DNA of 64,000 bases from Curtobacterium sp. VKM Ac-2922 (GTDB taxonomy: Bacteria; Actinomycetota; Actinomycetes; Actinomycetales; Microbacteriaceae), in the NCBI RefSeq assembly GCF_022815645.1, contig NZ_JALGRO010000008.1:1-64000 (forward strand), given 5' to 3'. The notes beneath the pieces were generated by a model. The model saw only the letters and a list, made by a program, of their open reading frames with translations. It was not told where the DNA came from and ran no database searches. Made by a program: the position numbers and the translations under genes. Positions 7,918 to 16,034 of this stretch are shown here, in pieces (the first letter of the stretch is position 1; every line of letters starts with the position of its first letter).

Positions 7918-8651
7918 CGGATGGCTCCTGCGTCGTGGCTGGTGTGGCCGGCGGTGAGGTCGAAGAAGACGTCCTCGAGGGTGGCGCTGCGGCGTGGTGA
8001 CGCGGCCAGCAGCTGGTCGGTGGTGCCGTCGGCGACCAGGCGGCCGTTGCCGATGACGATGAGTCGATCGGCGGTGGCAGCGGTCTCGGCCATGTTGTGG
8101 CTGGACAGCAGCACGGTGCGGCCCTGGGCGGCGAAGGACCGGCAGAGCTGGCGCACCCAGACGACGCCCTGGGGGTCGAGGCCGTTGACCGGCTCGTCGA
8201 GCATCAGGACCTGCGGGTCGCCGAGCAGCGCGGAGGCGATGCCGAGTCGCTGGCCCATGCCGAGCGAGAACGTGCGGATGCGCTTGTTCGCCACGCCTGC
8301 CAGACCGGTCATGTCGAGGACGGCGTCCACGCGGCGCCGGCCGATGCCGTGCGTCAGTGCGAGCCCGGTCAGGTGGGCGCGGGCGGTGCGGGCGGGGTGC
8401 ACGGCCTTGGCGTCGATCATCGCGCCGAGCAGCTGCATCGGGGCGGGGGAGTCGGCGTAGGGACGACCGCCGACCGTGACGGTGCCCGAGGTCGGGCGGT
8501 CCAGGCCGACGATCATCCGCATCGTCGAGGACTTGCCGGCGCCGTTCGGGCCGAGGAAGCCCGTCACCGTGCCGGGCTCGAGCGTGAACGACAGGTCGTC
8601 GACCACGGTCCGGGCGCCGTGCCGCTTGGTCAGGTTGCGTGCTGCGATCAT
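7914..8651 (-). CDS. ABC transporter ATP-binding protein (BcrA-like)
   Basis: A 245-residue ATPase: Walker A GPNGAGKSS around 34-42, signature FSLGMGQR, Walker B VLMLDEPVNGLDP and a SSHNMAETAATADR H-loop. This matches the BcrA/CcmA peptide-export subfamily. The start at 8651 was chosen because the frame upstream of it is noncoding and the protein begins MIAARNLTKRHG as expected. It lies 137 bases downstream of the response regulator gene, a gap that holds an 11-bp tandem repeat. Confidence 0.9.
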   Translation of the reverse strand: MIAARNLTKRHGARTVVDDLSFTLEPGTVTGFLGPNGAGKSSTMRMIVGLDRPTSGTVTVGGRPYADSPAPMQLLGAMIDAKAVHPARTARAHLTGLALTHGIGRRRVDAVLDMTGLAGVANKRIRTFSLGMGQRLGIASALLGDPQVLMLDEPVNGLDPQGVVWVRQLCRSFAAQGRTVLLSSHNMAETAATADRLIVIGNGRLVADGTTDQLLAASPRRSATLEDVFFDLTAGHTSHDAGAIR

Positions 8652-8728
8652 GGCTCCGACGCTACGGAGCGGTGCGGCGACGCCCATCGCCCCGCGGGGC
8701 CACGCCGGTGGTACCCGGGTACCGGCGT

Positions 8729-8772
8729 CGCTGCTGCGGTGTTGCTGCGGTGTTGCTGCGGTGTTGCTGCGG
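8729..8772. repeat. 11-bp tandem repeat, four copies
   Basis: The unit TGTTGCTGCGG occurs three times perfectly (8740-8772) after a degenerate copy at 8729-8739. It lies in the gap between the response regulator and the ATPase gene of the minus-strand cassette. A variable-copy spacer or repeated regulator site is possible, but nothing more can be said. Confidence 0.6.
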
Positions 8773-8788
8773 CGTCGTCGCCGCGGCG

Positions 8789-9433
8789 TCAGACCAGGCC
8801 GAGCTCGTGCGCGCGGATCACGGCATGCACCCGGTCCCGCAGCTCGAGCTTCGCCAGCACGCGCCCGACGTGGGTCTTCACGGTCGACTCGGACAGGAAC
8901 AGCTCGCCGGCGATCTCTGTGTTGTTCCGGCCGCGACCGATGGCCACGAACACCTCGCGCTCGCGGTCGGTCAGGGCTGCGAGCTGGTCGTCGACGCCGG
9001 TGGCGGTGGGGAACTTCCCGCGGTGCAGTTCGATCATCTGCCGGGTCACGCGCGGCGACACGATCGCGTCGCCAGCGGCCACGGTCCGGACGGCGCTGAC
9101 GAGTTCCTCGGGGCGGGCGTCCTTCAGCTGGAAGCCGCTGGCCCCGGCGTTGAGCGCACCGAAGGCGTACTCGTCCAGGTCGAAGGTCGTCAGCACGAGC
9201 ACCGCGGCCCGGGCGCCGGAGCCGACGATGCGGCGGGTGGCCTCGAGCCCGTCCATGCCGGGCATGCGGACGTCCATCACGACGACGTCGGGATCGAGCG
9301 CCGCCGTGCGCTCGACGGCGTCGTGCCCGTTCGCCGCCTCGCCGACCACGGTGATGTCGTCGGTCGCGCCGAGCACCATCGCGGTCCCCATCCGGATGAG
9401 GTCCTGGTCGTCGACGAGCAGCACGCGGATCAT
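8789..9433 (-). CDS. response regulator, NarL/LuxR type
   Basis: A 214-residue regulator: receiver domain with acidic pair Asp8-Asp9, phosphoacceptor Asp54 (VVVMDVRMP) and LKDARPEEL switch region, then a LuxR helix-turn-helix (ALTDREREVF, NNTEIAGELFLSESTVKTHV). Its ATG overlaps the stop of the kinase gene as ATGA. This regulator ends ELGLV, shorter than the plus-strand paralogue. It likely activates the ABC exporter genes that follow. Confidence 0.92.
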   Translation of the reverse strand: MIRVLLVDDQDLIRMGTAMVLGATDDITVVGEAANGHDAVERTAALDPDVVVMDVRMPGMDGLEATRRIVGSGARAAVLVLTTFDLDEYAFGALNAGASGFQLKDARPEELVSAVRTVAAGDAIVSPRVTRQMIELHRGKFPTATGVDDQLAALTDREREVFVAIGRGRNNTEIAGELFLSESTVKTHVGRVLAKLELRDRVHAVIRAHELGLV

Positions 9434-10605
9434 GCGGTCCCTCCGGCACGCAGGACGACGCGCACACGCCAGCCGTGCGGTGTCACCGGTCCCGCTTCCA
9501 CCTGGCCATCGTAGAGCGCCGCCCGTTCGCGCAGTCCGACGAGTCCGCGTCCCGACCCCTGTGACGGCACCGACCCCTGCGCACGCCCGTCGTCCTGCAC
9601 GAGGACGACGACCGAGCCGCCGGACCGGGTGACCCGGACGTCGACGGTCGTCGGGTCGAGGGCGTACCGGGACGCGTTCGTCAGGGACTCCTGCACGATC
9701 CGGTACACGGTGGTGGCCAGGCTGTCGGGCAGTCCGTCGACGTCGTCGGAGTGCAGCGTCACCGGCAGGCCCGCCGCGCGCTGGTCGGTGACGAGCCGGT
9801 CGAGGTCGGCGAGCGACGGCTGCGGGTCGGTCGGCGTCTGGTGGGCGGCTGCGTCACCGGTCCGCAGCACACCGAGCACGCGGCGCATGTCGGCCAGCGA
9901 GTCGCGCCCGACCGTTCCGATGCGCTGCACGGCGTCCCGCGAGCGCTCCGGCTCCTTGTCGACCAGGGCGTCCGCGCCGTCCGCCAGCCGGATCATCACC
10001 GACAGTCCGTGGGCGACGACGTCGTGCATCTCGCGGGCGATCCGGGCGCGTTCGTCCTCGACCGCGGCGACGGCACGCTGTTCCTGTTCGGCGCGCACCC
10101 GGTCGGCCAGGTCGACGAGCGCCTGCACGTACGCGCGGCGCGTCCGGATCCACAGCCCGAGCACCATGCCGGCCAGCAGCACGACCGCGCCGAACACGCC
10201 CCGGGACGGATCGTGCAGCGTCAGCGTCCCGACGACCGTGAACACCAGCACGGCGGCGGCGGACGCGATCCACCCGACGCGGACGCCGACGCGGGTGACG
10301 ACCGTCGCGACGACGAGCAGCACGAGTGGCAGCAGGAGCAGCGGGACCGCCAGTGTCGCGGCGATCCCGGCGACGACGAACGCCGCCAGTGGAGCCCGTC
10401 GTCGGAGCACGCCGACGACGAACCCGGCGACCAGGAGCGCTGTGGCCCCGAACGGCGCGGTGGTGAAGGCGTCGAGCGACAGCAGCTGCCCGGTCGTGAC
10501 GATGCTGTAGACCACGACGAGCAGGACGTCGATGGCCGCTGGGTGCCGGCCCGCCCAGCGCTCGAGGGCACCCGGTCGGGGCGGAGCAGGGGACGCGGTC
10601 GTCAC
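9430..10605 (-). CDS. sensor histidine kinase (NarL/DesK-type)
   Basis: A 391-residue kinase. Four to five hydrophobic helices fill residues 25-155, then a coiled linker, the HisKA_3 box RIAREMHDVVAHG with His194 as phosphorylation site, the N box RIVQESLTNASRY and a G box GSGRGLVGLRERA. The GTG at 10605 is the best start (protein begins MTTASPAPPRP); the longer frame upstream runs through a palindromic repeat. It shares order and type with the plus-strand cassette at 2.4-6.5 kb, but the sensor halves differ clearly, so this is not a recent duplicate. Confidence 0.9.
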   Translation of the reverse strand: MTTASPAPPRPGALERWAGRHPAAIDVLLVVVYSIVTTGQLLSLDAFTTAPFGATALLVAGFVVGVLRRRAPLAAFVVAGIAATLAVPLLLLPLVLLVVATVVTRVGVRVGWIASAAAVLVFTVVGTLTLHDPSRGVFGAVVLLAGMVLGLWIRTRRAYVQALVDLADRVRAEQEQRAVAAVEDERARIAREMHDVVAHGLSVMIRLADGADALVDKEPERSRDAVQRIGTVGRDSLADMRRVLGVLRTGDAAAHQTPTDPQPSLADLDRLVTDQRAAGLPVTLHSDDVDGLPDSLATTVYRIVQESLTNASRYALDPTTVDVRVTRSGGSVVVLVQDDGRAQGSVPSQGSGRGLVGLRERAALYDGQVEAGPVTPHGWRVRVVLRAGGTA

Positions 10606-10663
10606 CCGGCCCACCGTACCTTCCGGTCCAGGCGGTGCGCCGCGCATGCGGGGCCGATGCGCA

Positions 10664-10727
10664 TCGCACCCCGATACGGACATCGCGCCCCGCTGTGGCG
10701 GGGTGCGATGTCCGCAACGGGGTGCGA
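10664..10727. repeat. family-2 nested palindrome
   Basis: Nested inverted repeat. Outer arms are TCGCACCCCG (10664-10673) and CGGGGTGCGA (10718-10727); inner arms are CGGACATCGCGCCCCGC (10677-10693) and GCGGGGTGCGATGTCCG (10698-10714), with a 4-base loop. It sits after the stop of the LacI gene and before the kinase gene, both on the minus strand. A second copy is at 22213-22280. It is probably a terminator, but the conserved sequence suggests a repeat family. Confidence 0.6.
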
Positions 10728-10751
10728 CGTCGGCGGCAGACGACTGACCGG

Positions 10752-11774
10752 TCAGGCCGAGCCGCGCCAGACGACCTCGGTCGGCAGGATCAGGCCGCGG
10801 GGCTCGGGGGTCGAACCCTCGATCTGCAGCAGCACGCGGCGGGCGGCGTCCTCGCCCAGGGTCAGCGCCGGCTGCCGCACGGTCGACAACGGTGGGTCGC
10901 AGCGGAGTGCCCACGCGCTGTCGTCGAACCCGACGATGCCGACCTGCCCGGGGACGTCGATGCCCCGGCGTTGCAGGTGGTCCATCGCGCCGGCGGCGAC
11001 CGCGTCGGACGCGGCGAACACCCCGTCGATGTCCGGTGCGCGCTCGAGCAGCTCGCGCATCCCGGTCCCCCCTGCGGCGTAGCTGAACAGCGGGTCGTCG
11101 ACCACGAGCCGCGGGTCGTAGCGGTCCCCGAGTGCCGCGCGGAACCCGGCCAGGCGGTCCTGTCCGGAGTCACGGTCGAGTCCGGACGCCAGCATGCCGA
11201 CCCGCCTGCGCCCGGTGGCGACCAGACGGCGCGTGATCTGCTCGGCGGCTTCGGCGTTGTCGATGCCGATGTACGAGATGTCGACCGCGTCCGACGGGTG
11301 CCCGACGAAGCACGCGGGCAGCCCGATCTCGATGATGGCGCGCGTGATCGGGTCGTCGGTGCGGGCCGACAGGACGATGGCGCCGTCGACGAACCCGCCG
11401 CGCAGGTACTCGACCACGCGCTCGCTGTCCCGCGGGGAGTCGACGATGACGGTGACGAGCTGCTGGTCGGCCTCGGACAGGACGGTGTTCGTGCCGATCA
11501 GGATGTTCCCGATGTTCGGGTCGTCCAGCACGACGACGTGCGGCTCGTGCACGATGAGCGCGACCGCCCCGGCTCGGCTGGTCACGAGGCTGCGAGCGGC
11601 GGCGCTCCGCACGTAGCCCACGCGGCGGACGGCTTCACGCACGGCATCGCGGGCTTCGTCGGAGACGTACGGCTCGTCGTTGAGGACCCGGGAGACGGTG
11701 CCGCGGGAGAGCCCGGCTTCGTCCGCGACGTGCTGGATCGTGACGCGGGAGCGCGTGGGTCGGCCGTCGGGCAT
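10752..11774 (-). CDS. LacI-family repressor, CelR-like
   Basis: A 340-residue repressor. N-terminal helix-turn-helix VTIQHVADEAGLSRGTVSRVL (residues ~11-31) with hinge helix AAARSLVT, then a periplasmic-binding-protein-like sugar domain ending in a LREPP-type PPLSTVRQPALTLG stretch. Length and layout match Thermobifida CelR, whose known operator TGGGAGCGCTCCCA occurs twice, perfectly, in the divergent promoter region (established knowledge for CelR; assignment here is inference). It most likely represses the GH42 operon in the absence of a galacto- or cello-oligosaccharide inducer. It is transcribed away from that operon. Confidence 0.9.
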   Translation of the reverse strand: MPDGRPTRSRVTIQHVADEAGLSRGTVSRVLNDEPYVSDEARDAVREAVRRVGYVRSAAARSLVTSRAGAVALIVHEPHVVVLDDPNIGNILIGTNTVLSEADQQLVTVIVDSPRDSERVVEYLRGGFVDGAIVLSARTDDPITRAIIEIGLPACFVGHPSDAVDISYIGIDNAEAAEQITRRLVATGRRRVGMLASGLDRDSGQDRLAGFRAALGDRYDPRLVVDDPLFSYAAGGTGMRELLERAPDIDGVFAASDAVAAGAMDHLQRRGIDVPGQVGIVGFDDSAWALRCDPPLSTVRQPALTLGEDAARRVLLQIEGSTPEPRGLILPTEVVWRGSA

Positions 11775-11847
11775 CTGGCCAGCGTAGCGGTGCGCAGCGG
11801 GCTCCTGAGGACGCTCGTGTTGACATCGACGCCGTCATGGGCTTTGA

Positions 11848-11865
11848 TCTGGGAGCGCTCCCAGA
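11848..11865. promoter_or_regulatory. LacI/CelR-type operator 1
   Basis: Perfect 18-bp palindrome containing TGGGAGCGCTCCCA, the known CelR recognition sequence. It lies about 130 bases before the GH42 start and 75 bases before the LacI start, so it could control both genes. Confidence 0.85.
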
Positions 11866-11893
11866 CAGATCCGACGCGAATCCGCCGTCGCGA

Positions 11894-11911
11894 TCTGGGA
11901 GCGCTCCCAGA
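11894..11911. promoter_or_regulatory. LacI/CelR-type operator 2
   Basis: A second perfect copy of the same 18-bp palindrome, with its centre 46 bp from operator 1, close to a whole number of helical turns at about 4.4 turns. Two sites suggest cooperative binding or a short loop. I could not identify convincing -10 and -35 boxes between them. Confidence 0.85.
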
Positions 11912-11987
11912 ACAAGGGTGACCTTCACTGCCGAAGGGGTCGGACGACCGCTGGCAGGGAGCGGTCACCCCGGAAGCACGAGGACCC

Positions 11988-14024
11988 GTGGACACCAACA
12001 CCCTGCCGGCGCCGGCCACCACCGCGCTCGGCCTCGGCACGACCGGACTCGTGTTCGGCTGCGACTACAACCCCGAGCAGTGGACCCCCGAGGTCTGGGC
12101 CGAGGACGTCGCCCTGATGCGCGAGGCCGGCGTGAACCTGGTCGCGATCAACGTCTTCGGCTGGTCGCACGTCGAACCCCGGCCCGGCGAGTACGACTTC
12201 TCCGGACTGGACACCGTCATCGAGCTGCTGCACCAGGCAGGCATCGGCGTGAACCTCGGTACGGGCACCGCCTCACCGCCCCCGTGGCTGACGACGCTGC
12301 ACCCGGAGATGCTGCCGATGGTGGCCGACGGCACCCGTCGCTTCCCCGGCGGCCGCCAGGGGTTCTGCCCGAGCTCCCCGGTCTACCGCTCGCACGCCCT
12401 CGCCCTGGTCCGCGCGACCGCCGAGCGCTACGGCCAGCACCCGGCGGTCCGGCTGTGGCACGTGTCGAACGAGCTCGGCTGCCACAACGCGTACTGCTTC
12501 TGCGACGTCTCGGCCGACGCCTTCCGCGACTGGCTGCGTGCCCGGTACGCCGACGTCGACTCGCTCAACGCCGCGTGGGGCACCGCGTTCTGGAGCCAGC
12601 GCTACTCGGCCTTCGACGAGGTGCTGCCGCCGCGGGCCACGCTGTCGTTCGTCAACCCCGCGCAGACCCTGGACTTCGACCGGTTCTCGTCCGACCAGCT
12701 CCTCGACCACCACCGCGCCGAGGCCGAGGTCATCCGGCAGCACAGCGCCCTGCCCGTCACGACGAACTTCATGGTCGCAGCCCACATCACGGCGCTGGAC
12801 TACTGGAGCTGGGCGGACGACATGGACGTCATCGCCAACGACCACTACCTGGACCACCGTCTGGACCGCCCCGAGGTCGAGCTCGCCTTCGCCGCGGACA
12901 CCACCCGCGGTCTGGCTCGCGGCGGTGCCTGGATGCTCATGGAGCACTCGACGGGCGCCGTGAACTGGCAGCCGCGCAACCTGGCGAAGGCCCCGGGGCA
13001 GATGCTCCGCAACACCGTCGGGCACATCGCCCGTGGCGCGGACGCGGTCTGCTTCTTCCAGTGGCGCGCGTCGGTGCAGGGCACCGAGAAGTTCCACTCG
13101 GCGCTGCTGCCCCACGCCGGCCGCGACTCCCGCACCTGGGACGAGGTCGTCGCCCTCGGCTCGCTGGTCGAGCGGCTCGGCGAACTGCGGGGCTCGCGGG
13201 TCGTCGCCGACGTCGCGGTCGTCTTCGGCTGGGAGGTCCAGTGGGCTGCCGACCTCGAAGCGCACCCCACCGGCGACCTGCGCTACCTGGAGCAGGTGCA
13301 CGCGCTGTACGGCGCGCTGTGGGACCTGGGCGTCGGTGTGGACGTCGTCGCACCCGGCGCCCCGCTCGACGGGTACGCGGTCGTCGTCGTCCCCGAGCTG
13401 TACCTGGTCCGCGACGAGCACGCCGCCGTGATCGACCGCTTCGTCGCGGCGGGCGGCACCGCGCTGGTGACGTTCTTCAGCGGGATCGTCGACGAGCGTG
13501 ACGCCGTCCGCACTGGCGGCTACCCGGGCGCCTTCCGCCATCTACTCGGGGTGCACGTCGACGAGTTCATGCCGCTGCCGGTCGGGGGCACGCTCGCCCT
13601 GTCGGACGGGTCGCGCGGCTCGCTCTGGTCCGAGCCCGTCGCCCTGCGCGGCGCCGAGGCCGTCACCACCTACGCCGAGGGCCCGCTCGACGGCATGCCC
13701 GCCGTCACCCGCAACACCCACGGCGGGGGCACCGCCTGGTACGTCTCCACCGTGCTCGAGGACGACGCGCGCCGCGCGCTGCTGCGCCGCGTGCTCGACG
13801 GCGCGGGGGTCCGTGCCGGTGCCGCTCCGGCCGGCGACGGCGTCGAGGTCGTCCGCCGTCGTGACGACGACCACGAGTGGGTGTTCCTGCTCAACCACAC
13901 CGACCGCACCGTGCACCACGACGAGTCCGGCCACGAGCTCGTCGGCGACCACCCCGTCGCCGGCCGGACCGCACTCGCCCCCGGGGGGACCCACATCATC
14001 CGCCAGGACAGGAAGCGCTCATGA
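11988..14024 (+). CDS. beta-galactosidase, glycoside hydrolase family 42
   Basis: A 678-residue cytoplasmic enzyme; no signal peptide. The opening GCDYNPEQW and the catalytic acid/base Glu162 in WHVSNELGCHN are typical of GH42, and Glu319 in MLMEHSTGAVNW is the expected nucleophile. A cysteine cluster (Cys127, Cys165, Cys170, Cys172) matches the zinc-binding site of many GH42 enzymes. The trimerisation domain and a C-terminal beta domain follow. It hydrolyses terminal beta-galactosides, such as plant galactan or arabinogalactan fragments brought in by the transporter encoded downstream. GTG start at 11988. It is first gene of an operon overlapping the permease gene by ATGA, and is probably repressed by the divergent CelR-like protein. 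Confidence 0.93.
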   Translation: MDTNTLPAPATTALGLGTTGLVFGCDYNPEQWTPEVWAEDVALMREAGVNLVAINVFGWSHVEPRPGEYDFSGLDTVIELLHQAGIGVNLGTGTASPPPWLTTLHPEMLPMVADGTRRFPGGRQGFCPSSPVYRSHALALVRATAERYGQHPAVRLWHVSNELGCHNAYCFCDVSADAFRDWLRARYADVDSLNAAWGTAFWSQRYSAFDEVLPPRATLSFVNPAQTLDFDRFSSDQLLDHHRAEAEVIRQHSALPVTTNFMVAAHITALDYWSWADDMDVIANDHYLDHRLDRPEVELAFAADTTRGLARGGAWMLMEHSTGAVNWQPRNLAKAPGQMLRNTVGHIARGADAVCFFQWRASVQGTEKFHSALLPHAGRDSRTWDEVVALGSLVERLGELRGSRVVADVAVVFGWEVQWAADLEAHPTGDLRYLEQVHALYGALWDLGVGVDVVAPGAPLDGYAVVVVPELYLVRDEHAAVIDRFVAAGGTALVTFFSGIVDERDAVRTGGYPGAFRHLLGVHVDEFMPLPVGGTLALSDGSRGSLWSEPVALRGAEAVTTYAEGPLDGMPAVTRNTHGGGTAWYVSTVLEDDARRALLRRVLDGAGVRAGAAPAGDGVEVVRRRDDDHEWVFLLNHTDRTVHHDESGHELVGDHPVAGRTALAPGGTHIIRQDRKRS

Positions 14025-14938
14025 CCACCTCCGCCCAGCCCACCCGGGCGTCACGACGACGCCGGACCGCCGGCGGGTTCCGCTACCGGCGGGCCATCGC
14101 GATCTTCATCACCCCGTTCGCGGTGCTGTTCACCGCGTTCTACCTCGTGCCGATCCTGTACGCCGTGTGGCAGTCGCTGCAGAAGATCGAGCGTCAGGGC
14201 ACGTTCGGCGCCCCGACGCAGGTGTTCGGCGGTCTGACGCAGTACGCCCTGGTGTTCCAGAACAGCGAGTTCTGGAGCTCGGTGCTGCGCGTGCTGCTGT
14301 TCGGCATCGTGCAGGTGCCGGTCATGCTCCTGCTGGCGCTCGTCTTCGCGCTGCTGCTCGACTCCCCGCTGCTGCGCGGCAAGCGGTTCTTCCGCCTGGC
14401 GTTCTTCGCGCCGTACGCGGTCCCCGGGGTGATCGCCGCGATCATGTGGGGCTACCTGTACGCGCCCAACCTGTCGCCGTTCTCCGCCGTCACCACGCGC
14501 TTCGACCTGCTCGGCGCGGACACGGTGCTGTGGGCGGTCGCCAACGTCGTGACCTGGGTCTACGTCGGCTACAACATGCTGATCATCTACTCGTCGCTGC
14601 TGGCGATCCCGGCGGAGATCTACGAGGCCGCCAAGCTCGACGGGGCGTCCCAGTGGCGCATCGCGGTGTCGATCAAGATCCCGCTCGTCGTGCCGGCCCT
14701 GGTGCTGACCGCCGTGTTCTCGGTGATCGGGACCCTGCAGCTGCTGACCGAACCGACCGTGTTCCGCCAGTTCACGTCGACGATCTCGTCCACGTTCACC
14801 CCGAACATGCTCGTGTACTCGACGTCCTCGGTGCCGAACTTCAACCTGGCGGCCGCGTTCTCGGTCGTCCTCGCCCTCGCCACGTTCATCCTGTCGATCG
14901 GGTTCCTCCGGCTGACCCAGCGGAAGTCCGCCGAATGA
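14021..14938 (+). CDS. sugar ABC transporter permease (MalF/UgpA type)
   Basis: A 305-residue inner-membrane subunit with six helices and the EAA loop YEAAKLDGASQWRIAVSIKIPL, the contact site for the ATPase. A basic, unstructured N-terminus (TRASRRRRTAGG) precedes the first helix. It forms a heterodimer with the next gene product. It overlaps GH42 (ATGA at 14021-14024) and the next permease (ATGA at 14935-14938). No ATPase gene is present in the operon, as is usual for CUT1 systems sharing a MsmK/MsiK-type ATPase. Confidence 0.92.
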   Translation: MTTSAQPTRASRRRRTAGGFRYRRAIAIFITPFAVLFTAFYLVPILYAVWQSLQKIERQGTFGAPTQVFGGLTQYALVFQNSEFWSSVLRVLLFGIVQVPVMLLLALVFALLLDSPLLRGKRFFRLAFFAPYAVPGVIAAIMWGYLYAPNLSPFSAVTTRFDLLGADTVLWAVANVVTWVYVGYNMLIIYSSLLAIPAEIYEAAKLDGASQWRIAVSIKIPLVVPALVLTAVFSVIGTLQLLTEPTVFRQFTSTISSTFTPNMLVYSTSSVPNFNLAAAFSVVLALATFILSIGFLRLTQRKSAE

Positions 14939-14980
14939 CCGTCAACGTCCCCTCGGAAGGCCGCCGAATGACCGTCAACG
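14921..14980 (+). repeat. 33-bp tandem duplication covering a start codon
   Basis: A 27-base segment starting CGGAAGKCCGCCGAATGACC occurs at 14921-14947 and again at 14954-14980 with one mismatch, offset by 33 bases. It includes the ribosome-binding region and ATG of the second permease gene, so two in-frame starts (14935 and 14968) exist with nearly identical contexts. Confidence 0.85.
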
Positions 14981-15972
14981 CCCCCGCCGACCGCGCCGCC
15001 GCGCGCGCCGCCGACCCGAGCGCCACCGCGCGCGCCGCCGACCCCGCGGCAGCCGTGCTCGACGCAGGCCGACCGCTCGAGTCGAACCGGGCCTCCCGTC
15101 CGCCCCAGCGGGGCACCCGCGGACCGCGCGAGAGCGTCATCTCGCGCAGCGCCGCGATGATCGTGATGGGTGTATTCACCGTCTACTTCCTGCTGCCGAT
15201 CTTCTGGCTGCTGGTGTCGTCGACCAAGACCGTCGGCAACTTCAACACCTCGGCGCCGCTGTGGTTCAGCGGCACCGCGGTGCAGGACACCATCACGAAC
15301 CTGGGCGAGCTGTTCACCCGGCAGGACGGCATCTACCTGCGCTGGATGGCGAACAGCATCGCGTACGCCGGTGTCGCCGGCCTGATCGGCACCGTCATCT
15401 CCGCGATGTGCGGGTACGCCCTGGCGAAGTACCGGTTCCGCGGCCGTGAGGCCCTGTTCAACGTGTTCCTCGGCGGCGTCCTGGTGCCCGCGACCGCGCT
15501 GGCGCTGCCGTTGTTCTTGATCTTCAGCCAGGTCGACCTGACCGACACGTTCTGGTCGGTGTTCCTGCCGAGCATCGTCAGCCCGTTCGGCGTGTACCTG
15601 TCGCGCCTGTACGCGGCGTCGAGCGTGCCGGACGAGATCATCGAGGCCGCCCGCATCGACGGCTCCAGCGAGGTCCGCACGTTCTTCACCGTGGCCGTCC
15701 GGCTGATGTCCCCGGCCCTGGTGACGATCTTCCTGTTCCAGTTCGTCGCCATCTGGAACAACTTCTTCCTGCCGCTCGTGATGCTCCGGAACTCGTCGCT
15801 GTTCCCCGTCACCCTCGGTCTGTACACGTGGAACTCGAGCGTGAACCAGTACCCGGACCTGCGCACCCTCGTGCTCATCGGGTCGTTCGTCTCGATCATC
15901 CCGCTGCTCATCGCCTTCCTCAGCCTGCAGCGCTTCTGGCGCGGCGGCCTGGGCTCCGGCGGCCTGAAGTAG
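14935..15972 (+). CDS. sugar ABC transporter permease (MalG type)
   Basis: A 345-residue permease with six helices and the EAA loop IEAARIDGSSEVRTFFTVAVRL. The N-terminal ~75 residues are an unusual low-complexity extension rich in Ala, Arg and Asp (ARAADPSATARAADPAAA) before the first helix near residue 80. It carries a right half of the family-1 palindrome as coding sequence (15086-15102). The first ATG overlaps the previous stop; a duplicated ATG 33 bases downstream is an alternative start. It partners the upstream permease. Confidence 0.92.
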   Translation: MTVNVPSEGRRMTVNAPADRAAARAADPSATARAADPAAAVLDAGRPLESNRASRPPQRGTRGPRESVISRSAAMIVMGVFTVYFLLPIFWLLVSSTKTVGNFNTSAPLWFSGTAVQDTITNLGELFTRQDGIYLRWMANSIAYAGVAGLIGTVISAMCGYALAKYRFRGREALFNVFLGGVLVPATALALPLFLIFSQVDLTDTFWSVFLPSIVSPFGVYLSRLYAASSVPDEIIEAARIDGSSEVRTFFTVAVRLMSPALVTIFLFQFVAIWNNFFLPLVMLRNSSLFPVTLGLYTWNSSVNQYPDLRTLVLIGSFVSIIPLLIAFLSLQRFWRGGLGSGGLK

Positions 15973-16034
15973 CGCCCCGCTTTCCCTCTCCTTCCCTTCG
16001 CACCATCCCCACCACATCCCGAAACGGAACCAGC

